From Bacillota bacterium (GTDB lineage Bacteria; Bacillota_E; Sulfobacillia; Sulfobacillales; Sulfobacillaceae): a stretch of 7,439 nt of DNA. Position numbers and translations under genes: made by a program. Shown here piece after piece: positions 1 through 6,425 of this stretch. The DNA lies in NCBI GenBank assembly GCA_021820165.1, contig JAKADW010000093.1, positions 1 to 7,439 on the forward strand. The letters run 5' to 3'. The notes under the pieces were generated by a model that worked only from the letters and a program-made list of their open reading frames with translations, was not told the DNA's origin and ran no database searches. How positions within the stretch are numbered: position 1 is the stretch's first letter; every line of letters starts with the position of its first letter.

Positions 1-489
1 AAAATATTGCTGCTGGCCCTCGTGGTTACGGAGCACGTGACAGGTGTCCTGGCACAAGAAACATTCGATGCAACGGTGGAACTCCTGCACCCGGTCGGCA
101 TCGATTTGCTGCATGTTGAATGGGGCGGGAACGGTGGGTGCCAGCATCGGAATCTTTTTAGCCACCTCGTAGTTCCACGACACGTCAGTGACCAGATCCT
201 TAATGACGGGGAACGTTTGCATCGGCCGTACTTCCACCGGTTGCCCCGCGTAATCATCCAAGCGAGTTTTGCACAAAAGCTTCGGTTGACCATTGACCTC
301 AGCGCCGCACGAACCACAATGGGCGGCCTTGCAGTTCCACCGCACGGCGAGATCCGGCGCTTCGTTATGCTGGATGTAATGGAGGGCATCCAGCACCACC
401 ATGCCCGTCTCCTGGGGCACATGATATTCAACCGTTTCCCCGCCAGTTTTGTCGCCTCGCCAGACTTTCAGAGTGACGTCCGTACTCAT
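1..489 (-). CDS. sdhB: Succinate dehydrogenase iron-sulfur subunit, N-terminal part (runs off left edge)
   Basis: This is the electron-transfer subunit of succinate:quinone oxidoreductase, passing electrons from the SdhA flavin to the membrane quinone site. The visible 163 residues start at ATG 489 and are cut by the window edge. The N-terminal ferredoxin-like domain carries the [2Fe-2S] ligands C53, C58, C61 and C73 (first part reads CKAAHCGSCG). A second cluster begins at C140 in the stretch CIECFLCQDTCHV, the start of the alpha-helical domain that binds [4Fe-4S] and [3Fe-4S] centres; the last ligands lie off the window. The CIECFLCQ..CHV wording resembles, from memory, the mycobacterial Sdh1 iron-sulfur protein more than the proteobacterial form. 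The start codon overlaps the sdhA stop by four bases (ATGA), so translation is probably coupled. The visible part is intact. Confidence 0.95.
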   Translation of the reverse strand, partial: MSTDVTLKVWRGDKTGGETVEYHVPQETGMVVLDALHYIQHNEAPDLAVRWNCKAAHCGSCGAEVNGQPKLLCKTRLDDYAGQPVEVRPMQTFPVIKDLVTDVSWNYEVAKKIPMLAPTVPAPFNMQQIDADRVQEFHRCIECFLCQDTCHVLRNHEGQQQYF

Positions 490-2249
490 GCCTCAGCACC
501 CCTTTCGGTCACCAGGCCGGGAGCTTTCCCGTACGTGAAGAGCTTGGCCAGAGTCTCTGGCATCGACAGCACCGGCTCAGTGTCAATCTGAATCTTTTCC
601 CCGTCGAAGCGCTCCACGAAATTAATCGTCTGCCATTCCGGCAACTCATCGGGATAGTCGGTTCGCCAATGTGCGCCCCGGCTTTCTTTTCGTTCCAGTG
701 CACTACGAATAATCCCTTCGCAGAGCAGCAACATGTTTTCGACATCGAAGACCGCATGCCACCCGGGGTTGTACATCCGCGATCCCTGAATACTCATGCG
801 GGAGGCTTCATCCTTTAACGCCAGAAGCTTGCTAAGTCCTTCTTCGAGAACGGGACCAGAACGCATGATACCTGCGTGATTGGTCATGATTTCTTGAAGG
901 CGTTCGTGCACCTTATAGGGGTTGACCCCGCCCTCGCGTCCGAACGGCTCCAGTACCCGGTCCATCTCCGCGTTCAATTCCGCCTCATCCACCGGGGCAA
1001 AATCGTCCGCGCCCTCTAGATATTGACGCGCTCCTAGACCAGCCCGTCGTCCGAATACCAAGAGGTCCGATAGGGAGTTGCCGCCCAAACGGTTGGCTCC
1101 GTGCAAGCCACATGCGACTTCACCGGCCGCATACAATCCCGGCAGATTCGTGGCACACGTCTCTGGATCCACCTGAAGCCCGCCCATCGTGTAGTGACAC
1201 GTCGGTGCCACTTCAAAGCGCTCGCGCGTGATGTCCAAGTCAGCCAGGGTAAGAAATTGCTCGTACATCCCTGGGAGCTTAGCCTTCACGTATTCGGGAC
1301 CCTTGTGGCTAATGTCCAGCCAGGCACCGCCGTGCGGAGTCCCCCGCCCAGCCTGTACCTCTTTGAAGATAGACCGGGCCACCACGTCACGCGAGGAAAG
1401 CTCCATCCGCTCCGGGTCATATTTCTGCATGAAGCGCTCGCCCTCGGAGTTATACAAGAGCCCCCCCTCACCGCGCACGCCCTCGGTGACCAAAATGCCG
1501 CGCACCCCGGGAGGCCACACCATGCCGGTGGGGTGAAACTGCACCATTTCCATGTCCTTCAGCTTGGCTCCAGCCCGGAACGCCAGCGCGGCACCGTCAC
1601 CGGTGCTTTCCCAGGAATTGGAGGTGACCTTAAAAATTTTGCCCCATCCGCCGGTGGCCAGCACCACTGCTCGAGCCCGGAACAACACAAACCGCCCATC
1701 TTCGCGGAAATATCCAAAAGCTCCCGCGACCCGGCCGTTTTTTACCAAGAGCTTGGTCATGGTCACTTCCTGAAACACATCAATGCCGCTGTGCAGCGCC
1801 TTATATTGCATGGTGCGGATGAGTTCCAATCCGGTGTGGTCACCAATGTGACACAATCGTCGAAATGAGTGGGCACCGAAAGGCCGCTGCATAATCCGGC
1901 CCTCCCGAGTTCGGTCAAAAACCGCACCCCAAGTCTCCAACTCCAACACCCGATCCGGCGCCTCTTTGGCGAAAATCTCCACCATCCGGTAATCGTTGAT
2001 AAAGTGGCCGCTGCGCATGGTGTCATAAAAGTGCGTTTCCCAACCATCAGGGGCATCCAAGTTGCCAAACGAGGCGGCCACCCCGCCTTCCGCCATCACC
2101 GTGTGAGCTTTGCCCAAGAGCGACTTGGTGATGACCGCCACCTTGACGCCAGGAACGCTGGACGCCTCAACGGCCGCCCGGAGCCCGGAACCGCCCGCTC
2201 CAATGACAATAATGTCGTAATCGTGAGTCTCATAGGCTTCGTGTGCCAT
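486..2249 (-). CDS. sdhA: Succinate dehydrogenase flavoprotein subunit
   Basis: Catalytic subunit of 587 residues, the usual family length, oxidising succinate to fumarate on the cytoplasmic face of the membrane. The FAD-binding Rossmann motif is at residues 12-29 (DIIVIGAGGSG). H49 in KAHTVMAEGG sits where this family attaches FAD covalently. Active-site residues expected from the E. coli enzyme are present: H239 in QFHPTG, R287 in SSRDVVARS (the proton-shuttle arginine), H352 in CHYTMGG and R387 in NRLGGNSLSD. The AAGE motif at about 374-377 is also in place. The start ATG at 2249 lies two bases after the sdhC stop, with a GAGG motif about 11 bases upstream inside sdhC, and the end overlaps sdhB by four bases, so the three genes form one operon. 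Fumarate reductase activity in reverse cannot be excluded from sequence, but the aerobic SQR assignment fits the Sdh1-like partners. Confidence 0.96.
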   Translation of the reverse strand: MAHEAYETHDYDIIVIGAGGSGLRAAVEASSVPGVKVAVITKSLLGKAHTVMAEGGVAASFGNLDAPDGWETHFYDTMRSGHFINDYRMVEIFAKEAPDRVLELETWGAVFDRTREGRIMQRPFGAHSFRRLCHIGDHTGLELIRTMQYKALHSGIDVFQEVTMTKLLVKNGRVAGAFGYFREDGRFVLFRARAVVLATGGWGKIFKVTSNSWESTGDGAALAFRAGAKLKDMEMVQFHPTGMVWPPGVRGILVTEGVRGEGGLLYNSEGERFMQKYDPERMELSSRDVVARSIFKEVQAGRGTPHGGAWLDISHKGPEYVKAKLPGMYEQFLTLADLDITRERFEVAPTCHYTMGGLQVDPETCATNLPGLYAAGEVACGLHGANRLGGNSLSDLLVFGRRAGLGARQYLEGADDFAPVDEAELNAEMDRVLEPFGREGGVNPYKVHERLQEIMTNHAGIMRSGPVLEEGLSKLLALKDEASRMSIQGSRMYNPGWHAVFDVENMLLLCEGIIRSALERKESRGAHWRTDYPDELPEWQTINFVERFDGEKIQIDTEPVLSMPETLAKLFTYGKAPGLVTERGAEA

Positions 2250-2251
2250 CG

Positions 2252-3010
2252 TTAGAAAAACCTCACATCATGAATGACTCCCATAGAGAGAAGTCGAATA
2301 TAAAGATCGGCGGCCCACACCGATGCCAGCGAAGCCCATGCCCAGGTACCGTGAAACACATTCCACCCAGACACCCGGTGCCACAACTTATAGCTCCGGG
2401 TCGGCTTGCCGTCGCACGAGAAGCAGTCCTTCTTGCCACCTACCATATGACGGAACGCATGGCAAGAAAAAGTATAGAAGGTGAGCAAAACCGCATTAAT
2501 CAGCAGCAATAAACTACCAATGCCGATGCCAAACCCATTCTTAAAGAAGAACGCTTGCACCGCATCTTTCCAGAGGAAGACCAGAACAATAAACGCCAAA
2601 TACCAGAAGTAGCGGTGCAGATTGTTAATCGCCAACGGCCACTTGGTCTCGCCGCTGTACCGCGGACGCGGCTTGTCCTGGACGGCGCATCCGGGCGGAT
2701 CCCAGAAAAAACCTCGGTAATATTCACGCCGGTAATAATAGCAGGAAAACCGGAATAAAAATGGCACCCAGGCGACGTACAGGCCATCAAGCAGATGCCA
2801 TCCGAACCATTTACCCACGCCGGGTGAAAAATACGGTGAAATATAGTTTTGATACGTACCGGAATTGTGAGTAAAAACTTCCCATAATGAATAAAGCACC
2901 CAGATACCCAAGACCACCATGGTAATCAAGGGCTCTACCCAATATGGCTTTTGCTTCTTCGCGGAACCTTCGGGCCGAGTAGCGGCCGTCGATTCCAGGG
3001 GTTGAGCCAT
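2252..3010 (-). CDS. sdhC: Succinate dehydrogenase membrane subunit, single five-helix type (Sdh1-like)
   Basis: Integral membrane protein of 252 residues that anchors SdhAB and should carry the quinone site. Hydrophobic segments lie at about residues 27-44, 73-90, 132-155, 161-184 and 219-242, giving five helices. Candidate haem-ligand histidines near the membrane are H72, H132, H184, H187 and H220. Characteristic stretches (FRFSCYYYRREYYRGFF, YTFSCHAFRHMVGG, C-terminal VIHDVRFF) recall the single membrane subunit of mycobacterial Sdh1 (Rv0249c type, from memory). No sdhD follows: sdhA begins two bases after the stop. The loop after helix 4 contains C196 and C199 as a CxxC pair, which I do not recall in mycobacterial relatives. 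The start is placed at ATG 3010 because a good ribosome binding site precedes it; the in-frame GTG at 3025 overlaps that site and is rejected. Membrane-subunit role is clear; haem content and quinone type are inference. Confidence 0.88.
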   Translation of the reverse strand: MAQPLESTAATRPEGSAKKQKPYWVEPLITMVVLGIWVLYSLWEVFTHNSGTYQNYISPYFSPGVGKWFGWHLLDGLYVAWVPFLFRFSCYYYRREYYRGFFWDPPGCAVQDKPRPRYSGETKWPLAINNLHRYFWYLAFIVLVFLWKDAVQAFFFKNGFGIGIGSLLLLINAVLLTFYTFSCHAFRHMVGGKKDCFSCDGKPTRSYKLWHRVSGWNVFHGTWAWASLASVWAADLYIRLLSMGVIHDVRFF

Positions 3011-3016
3011 CGCGAT

Positions 3017-3023
3017 CCCCTCC
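3017..3023 (-). promoter_or_regulatory. Ribosome binding site that fixes the sdhC start
   Basis: The minus strand reads GGAGGGG followed by ATCGCG and ATG at 3010. Spacing is normal for ATG 3010. The alternative GTG at 3025 overlaps the site itself, so the shorter protein is preferred. Confidence 0.75.
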
Positions 3024-3043
3024 ACGGGTTATTTCCCTCGAAT

Positions 3044-3063
3044 GGCCGCCCGAAGGGCGAGCC
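3044..3063 (-). promoter_or_regulatory. GC-rich hairpin in the sdhC leader
   Basis: On the minus strand GGC and CGCCC pair with GGGCG and GCC across a UUC loop, with one bulged U, giving eight base pairs. It lies about 35 bases upstream of the sdhC start and downstream of a TATACT box. There is no U-tract, so it looks like a 5' leader structure that could stabilise the mRNA, not a terminator. The role is inferred. Confidence 0.35.
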
Positions 3064-3071
3064 TCATGTCG

Positions 3072-3100
3072 AGTATACATCAGATACCCGGACTAAACCG
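3072..3100 (-). promoter_or_regulatory. Weak candidate promoter for the sdhCAB operon
   Basis: A TATACT hexamer on the minus strand at 3072-3077 is a good -10 match in the only sizeable gap upstream of sdhC. The -35 region at proper spacing (CGGTTT at 3095-3100) is poor, so either an activator is needed or this is not the promoter. The gap after rarA and the change of function support a separate sdh transcript, but the signal alone is weak. Confidence 0.25.
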
Positions 3101-3103
3101 AAA

Positions 3104-3141
3104 CTGTCAGTATCGGCGGAGATTCGAGAAAATATCGACAG
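3104..3141 (-). terminator. Weak stem-loop just after rarA
   Basis: Immediately after the rarA stop the minus strand can pair CUGUC (3141-3137) with GACAG (3108-3104), extended by a U-G pair, one mismatch and three A-U pairs, across an 18-base loop. A U-rich run (UUUCGGUUU) follows. The stem is AT-rich and interrupted, so termination would be leaky at best. Confidence 0.25.
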
Positions 3142-3142
3142 A

Positions 3143-4459
3143 TCACCCCTGGTGTTCGCGCCGCTTTTTTCGCCACGCGCTAAGCCGAGGGCCCAAGGCC
3201 CCTTCATCCCCTTGGTCGGTGGGGTGATAGAGCTCCAGTCCCTGAAGCTCCGGCGGAACATGAGGATCGGGAAGAAAGTGATCGGGGGCATTATGCGGAT
3301 AGCGATACGGTTCCTTTAAGCGCGGGTTATAATGGCGGTCCCGAATGGCGTCCGGCACCGGCGCGTTAGGCCAGCGCTCCAACGCCTCGTCAAGTGTCGC
3401 CAAGGCCTCTACGACGCTATTGGATTTCGGAGCCATGGCCAGGTAAATCACCGCCTGAGCGATGGGGATGCGCGCCTCGGGAAGCCCCACCGTCTCCAAC
3501 GCCGAAGAGGCAGCATGCGCCATCAGTAGGGCATTGGGATCGGCTAAGCCGACATCTTCAGCTGCGTGCACCAGCAGGCGGCGGACAATGAAGCGCGGGT
3601 CTTCCCCGCCTTTTAGCATGCGTCCCATCCAGTAAAGTGCAGCGTCTGGATCCGAACCACGAATGCTTTTGATGAAGGCTGAGGTGAGATCATAATGTTT
3701 GTCCCCGTGGAGGTCGTAATAAAAGGCAAAATCCTTCCACACCTGATCCAGTTGCTCGTGGGTCAACCGGGTGGCTTGTTGACCGTCGGCTAATACCGTC
3801 AGTCGCTCCAGCACGGTTAAGGCCATGCGAGCGTCGCCGCCCACCCGGGATGCAATGGCCTCCCACACGCCCTTGTCCACGACCCCGTCGTGCCACCAGT
3901 GAACTCGGCGCCCCCAGGCCCGCTCCAACACCTTCTGGATGGCCTGGGTATCCAAGGCCCGAAACTCCACCAAAAGGCATCGGGAAATTAAGGCATTGTT
4001 GAGTGACACCCAAGGATTTTCCGTGGTAGCTCCCAACAGAATGAACGTGCCATCTTCCACAAAGGGCAATAGCACATCCTGCTGGCTCTTAGAAAAACGG
4101 TGAATTTCATCCAAAAACACCACCGTCCCCCGCCCTTCCAATCCCCAGCGGCTCTTGGCCTGTTCGGCGACCTTGCGCACGTCCGCGATACCCGTCGTTA
4201 CGGCCGACAACGGGACATAGGCCATTTTCGCGGTACGGGCGAGAATTTCTGCCACGGTGGTTTTCCCCGTTCCGGGGGGACCATAAAAGATGGAGGAACG
4301 CAAGCGCCCTGCCGCCATGCTATGGAGTAGCCCTCCGGGCGCCGTCACATGTTCCTGACCGATCACATCCTGAAGGGTCTCCGGGCGCAATCGCGAGGGT
4401 AAGGGGGCCGCCTCCCGGCGGCGCTCCTCGCCCACGTCAGAAAATAAGTCATCAGGCAT
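3143..4459 (-). CDS. rarA: Replication-associated AAA+ ATPase RarA/MgsA
   Basis: A 438-residue member of the RarA/MgsA/WRNIP1 clamp-loader-like AAA+ family, which acts at stalled replication forks and associates with single-strand-binding protein. The N-terminus DDLFSD and the following [15 protein letters not shown] are typical. Walker A is GPPGTGKTT at 60-68, Walker B VVFLDEIH at 113-120, sensor 1 GATTENP at 143-149, and the arginine-finger candidate is R160 in ALISR. The second half contains the expected helical tetramerisation region ([20 protein letters not shown], then YLAMAPKSN and [11 protein letters not shown]). Start ATG 4459 is chosen because the family begins with this motif; an upstream ATG at 4495 would add 12 atypical residues. 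The chosen start overlaps the end of ltaE by eight bases, indicating coupling. Length and motifs are complete. Confidence 0.95.
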   Translation of the reverse strand: MPDDLFSDVGEERRREAAPLPSRLRPETLQDVIGQEHVTAPGGLLHSMAAGRLRSSIFYGPPGTGKTTVAEILARTAKMAYVPLSAVTTGIADVRKVAEQAKSRWGLEGRGTVVFLDEIHRFSKSQQDVLLPFVEDGTFILLGATTENPWVSLNNALISRCLLVEFRALDTQAIQKVLERAWGRRVHWWHDGVVDKGVWEAIASRVGGDARMALTVLERLTVLADGQQATRLTHEQLDQVWKDFAFYYDLHGDKHYDLTSAFIKSIRGSDPDAALYWMGRMLKGGEDPRFIVRRLLVHAAEDVGLADPNALLMAHAASSALETVGLPEARIPIAQAVIYLAMAPKSNSVVEALATLDEALERWPNAPVPDAIRDRHYNPRLKEPYRYPHNAPDHFLPDPHVPPELQGLELYHPTDQGDEGALGPRLSAWRKKRREHQG

Positions 4460-5486
4460 TCGGTTCCAGTCCTCTGAGCGACCCAAAAACCTCAAGTGCC
4501 TGGGTCACGTCCTCATCGTGGACATCCAGATGGGTGACCAATCGCACCAAACGTTCTCCCATGGTGCCAAATAGCACGCCCCGTTCACGGGCGGCGTTTA
4601 CCAGTGCTTCGGCGGGCCCCTGGGTATTCACCATCACCATATTGGTGGGTATGGATGGCTGCCAGGCCTCGTAGCCTAACTCACGGAGCCCCTCCCAAAG
4701 GGCCCGCGCCCGTCGGTGATCCTCCTGAAGCCGTTCCCGATTCTGAAGCGCCAAAATTCCCGCCGCCGCCAAGACGCCCGCCTGCCGCATACCACCCCCC
4801 AGCCATTTGCGATAGCGGCGTGCCACCTCAATAAAAGCCCGATCTCCGACCACCAGCGACCCCACCGGCGCTCCCAATCCCTTCGATAGGCAGATCGAGA
4901 CGGAATCCGCACGGCTAACCAGGCGTTCCGGCGAGTCGTTGAGGGCCACGGCCGCATTGAACAACCGCGCCCCGTCCATATGCACCCGAAGCCCGAGGGC
5001 GTGGGCCCGGTCCATCACTGGATCTAGGCGTTCGGAGGATAAGGCGGCACCGCCCGCGCGATTATGAGTGTTCTCCAAGGAGACAAGCCGCGGCCGTGGA
5101 TGATGAATATTAGCCGGTCGCACCGCTCTCTCCAAAGAGTCAGCCGAAAATAGCCCTTCATCGCCGTCAAGCAAAGTGAGCATGGCGCCCGCCCAGAGCG
5201 CAGCTCCACCCCCTTCATAGTAATAGGCGTGGCTATCACGATGGATGAAGAGCTCGTCACCACGGTCGGTATGAGCGAGAATAGCGACCTGATTGGCCAT
5301 CGTCCCAGTAGGCACGAACAATCCCGCTTCCTTGCCCAGCAACTCCGCCGCTAAGGCTTCGAGACGATTGACGGTCGGGTCTTCCCCATAAACGTCATCA
5401 CCCACGTCAGCCCGAGCCATGGCCTGGCGCATGGGCGCGGAAGGCTTGGTGACGGTATCGGACCGCAAATCTGCCATCCGCATCAT
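4452..5486 (-). CDS. ltaE: Low-specificity L-threonine aldolase (PLP enzyme)
   Basis: PLP-dependent fold-type I enzyme of 344 residues, cleaving L-threonine or L-allo-threonine to glycine and acetaldehyde. The family opening [11 protein letters not shown] is at 6-16, followed by [15 protein letters not shown] at 29-43. H86 ([15 protein letters not shown]) is in the position that stacks on the cofactor ring, D171 in HMDGAR contacts the pyridine nitrogen, and K202 in [12 protein letters not shown] is the Schiff-base lysine. The [15 protein letters not shown] stretch at 228-242 is also typical. The first ATG at 5486 overlaps the thioredoxin stop as ATGA; the second and third Met codons (residues 2 and 4) are possible starts because no strong ribosome binding site is seen. 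Related beta-eliminating lyases are alternatives, but the motifs favour threonine aldolase. D- versus L-allo preference cannot be read from sequence. Confidence 0.93.
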   Translation of the reverse strand: MMRMADLRSDTVTKPSAPMRQAMARADVGDDVYGEDPTVNRLEALAAELLGKEAGLFVPTGTMANQVAILAHTDRGDELFIHRDSHAYYYEGGGAALWAGAMLTLLDGDEGLFSADSLERAVRPANIHHPRPRLVSLENTHNRAGGAALSSERLDPVMDRAHALGLRVHMDGARLFNAAVALNDSPERLVSRADSVSICLSKGLGAPVGSLVVGDRAFIEVARRYRKWLGGGMRQAGVLAAAGILALQNRERLQEDHRRARALWEGLRELGYEAWQPSIPTNMVMVNTQGPAEALVNAARERGVLFGTMGERLVRLVTHLDVHDEDVTQALEVFGSLRGLEPNA

Positions 5487-5800
5487 AGTCCAAGCTTTCT
5501 CAGAAGTTCCGCTTTGGGCAACGCCCCCACCACACGGGCCGTTTCAGACCCTCCTTGGAAACGGATGATGGTGGGAATGCTCATCACCCCGTACTGCGAG
5601 GCGATGGAGGGATTTTCATCCACATTCACTTTGGCCACGGTCAGCGCCCCTTGGCGTTCGGCAGCCAGCTCATCCAAAATCGGAGACACCATCCGACAGG
5701 GCATACACCAAGTGGCCCAAAAGTCTACTAAAACGGGTTGCTCTTTCGAAATAATCTCGGAAAAATTGTTTTCATCGGCAGTGATCGTATGTTCAGCCAT
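5483..5800 (-). CDS. trxA: Thioredoxin with WCMPC active site
   Basis: Small cytoplasmic protein-disulfide reductase of 105 residues, the normal thioredoxin length. The active site WATWCMPCR places the redox cysteines at C32 and C35; the usual residue after the first cysteine is Gly, here Met. The buried D26 region (VLVDFWA) and the cis-proline P76 in SIPT are present, with the final GALPKAEL helix. ATG 5800 is chosen because GGAGGGAC precedes it at 8-base spacing and the preceding in-frame residues back to 5905 fall in the 6S RNA terminator. It is the first gene of a coupled trio with ltaE and rarA, an arrangement that need not imply shared function. A thioredoxin reductase is not in the window. 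A genome may hold several thioredoxins, so the symbol is by family only. Confidence 0.93.
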   Translation of the reverse strand: MAEHTITADENNFSEIISKEQPVLVDFWATWCMPCRMVSPILDELAAERQGALTVAKVNVDENPSIASQYGVMSIPTIIRFQGGSETARVVGALPKAELLRKLGL

Positions 5801-5826
5801 CAATTGTCCCTCCAATACTCCCTCTA

Positions 5827-5855
5827 TCTTACCGGCATTCCACGCCGACGACAAT
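5827..5855 (-). promoter_or_regulatory. Candidate sigma-A promoter for the trx-ltaE-rarA genes
   Basis: The minus strand has TTGTCG (5850-5855) and TAAGAT (5827-5832) separated by 17 bases, each matching four of six consensus positions. The predicted start near 5820 gives a leader of about 20 bases ending in the trx ribosome binding site. The -35 box touches the T-run of the 6S RNA terminator, a compact arrangement. Moderate to weak evidence. Confidence 0.4.
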
Positions 5856-5883
5856 AAAAGAGGAGGCACAATTCGCCTCCTCA
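5854..5883 (-). terminator. Rho-independent terminator of the 6S RNA gene
   Basis: On the minus strand GAGGAGGC (5883-5876) pairs perfectly with GCCTCCTC (5868-5861) across a seven-base loop and is followed directly by TTTTATTG. This is a clean intrinsic terminator just after the 6S RNA closing stem and before the thioredoxin leader. Confidence 0.9.
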
Positions 5884-6071
5884 CACCTACCCCGCCATGC
5901 CGCAACGCCCGACGTTTTGAACCTGCCGCTGGCAGGTGGGCACCTCCGGCTGACTTTCGCAGTCCCCGTTAACGCGGGGCAGGACGGCCGCCAGCCAAGA
6001 TCAGGTTCCCTATGTTTTGGTGTTGGCTCAAAACATATCGGTCTGGTCCCGAACACAGCAGGGAATCGATT
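5884..6071 (-). ncRNA. ssrS: 6S RNA (RNA polymerase-sigma-A regulator)
   Basis: 6S RNA mimics an open promoter and sequesters the housekeeping RNA polymerase holoenzyme, mainly in stationary phase. On the minus strand CCCUGCUGUG (6063-6054) pairs over all ten positions, including wobbles, with CAUGGCGGGG (5900-5891) as the closing stem. CCGAU then pairs with GUCGG; the apical arm is built from GGGAACCU/AGGUGCCC and GGCUGGC/GUCAGCC and capped by a CCCCG/CGGGG hairpin. The 3' strand of the central bubble carries the hairpin ACCUGCC-AGC-GGCAGGU, a hallmark of the family, and the 5' strand has an extra nine-base-pair AU-rich hairpin. UGCUGUGUUCG near the 5' end and UUGCGGCAU near the 3' end resemble known 6S RNAs. 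The promoter lies at 6078-6106 and the terminator at 5854-5883. The position between aspS and rarA matches, from memory, that of Bacillus 6S-1 (bsrA). The start at 6071 is inferred from the -10 box; the primary transcript probably ends near 5855. Confidence 0.87.
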
Positions 6072-6077
6072 GGTCTC

Positions 6078-6106
6078 ATTATACGAGCGCGCTTTGGCTC
6101 ACGCAA
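6078..6106 (-). promoter_or_regulatory. Sigma-A promoter of the 6S RNA gene
   Basis: The minus strand has TTGCGT (6106-6101) and a perfect TATAAT (6083-6078) separated by 17 bases. The predicted start is the A at about 6071, seven bases after the -10 box, just upstream of the 6S closing stem. It is the strongest promoter signal in the window. Confidence 0.85.
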
Positions 6107-6118
6107 CCCGAAACATAT

Positions 6119-6152
6119 CCCATCTGAGGGCGGGGTTGCCGCCCTCAGTGGG
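6119..6152 (-). terminator. Strong hairpin after the small orphan gene
   Basis: CTGAGGGCGG (6124-6133) pairs perfectly with CCGCCCTCAG (6139-6148) around a five-base loop, and CCCA/TGGG extends the stem past one bulged base. It begins 15 bases after the stop of the 6168-6419 gene and ends 12 bases before the 6S -35 box. The following minus-strand bases (GATATGTTTCGG) give only a poor U-tract, so it may be an inefficient terminator or an mRNA 3' stabiliser that shields the 6S promoter from read-through. Confidence 0.55.
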
Positions 6153-6167
6153 AGTCCACTCGCGGAA

Positions 6168-6419
6168 CTATTGGAGATCGGAGTCATTTTTGGCCATGTT
6201 GGTCACGATGCCGGCCAATTTCTCCTTTTCTTCAGGGCCCGCAGCCTTCCAGGCCCGTTTCGCCATCCGGTCCTGGGCACTCTTCGGCTCAACGCCAGCC
6301 TGTTGCATGGCGTTACCCATCTCGATGACATCCGACTTCACGTCGTGGTCACCGCGTTGAATCCGCTCTCGAGTTTTCTGCTTGAGCTCCTGGAAGGAAG
6401 ACGGCACGCCTTTTGCCAA
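6168..6419 (-). CDS. Small charged protein of unknown function, 83 residues, TTG start
   Basis: I do not recognise this protein with certainty. It is soluble, rich in Lys, Glu and Gln, without membrane segments or signal peptide, and looks mostly helical (SSFQELKQKTRERIQRGDHD at 7-26, DRMAKRAWKAAGPEEKEKL at 50-68). The C-terminal pattern of a tryptophan followed by an acidic turn and a helix faintly recalls the DUF3243 family of Bacillus, but this is a weak impression. A TTG at 6419 is preferred as start because GGAGGAGGGG ends six bases upstream; the in-frame GTG at 6452 lies above that site and would translate through it. The gene has its own downstream hairpin and is divergent from the holin-like gene. 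Base composition is like its neighbours. It is a credible gene because of the ribosome binding site, the protein-like composition and the terminator-like hairpin. Confidence 0.75.
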   Translation of the reverse strand: MAKGVPSSFQELKQKTRERIQRGDHDVKSDVIEMGNAMQQAGVEPKSAQDRMAKRAWKAAGPEEKEKLAGIVTNMAKNDSDLQ

Positions 6420-6425
6420 AACGAT

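Noticed and set aside
7..591. Plus-strand open frame of 194 residues
   Set aside because: It is antisense to sdhB and the end of sdhA, both of which show unmistakable family motifs; the plus-frame product has no recognisable domain or ribosome binding site.
1101..1868. Plus-strand open frame of 255 residues
   Set aside because: Antisense shadow of sdhA caused by GC-rich codon usage; composition is unlike a folded protein and no initiation signal is seen.
5801..5905. N-terminal extension of thioredoxin by 35 residues
   Set aside because: The extension crosses the 6S terminator and candidate trx promoter, while a good ribosome binding site precedes ATG 5800 and the shorter protein has the standard thioredoxin length.
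5884..6071. Riboswitch or T-box leader for thioredoxin
   Set aside because: An intrinsic terminator follows, but the closing stem, bubble hairpins and conserved segments fit 6S RNA, there is no T-box or specifier motif, and thioredoxin has its own possible promoter.
6031..6119. Direct repeat AAACATATC at 6031-6039 and 6111-6119
   Set aside because: Nine bases at 80-base spacing is compatible with chance; one copy is an arm of a 6S hairpin and the other lies upstream of the 6S -35 box, with no further copies noticed.
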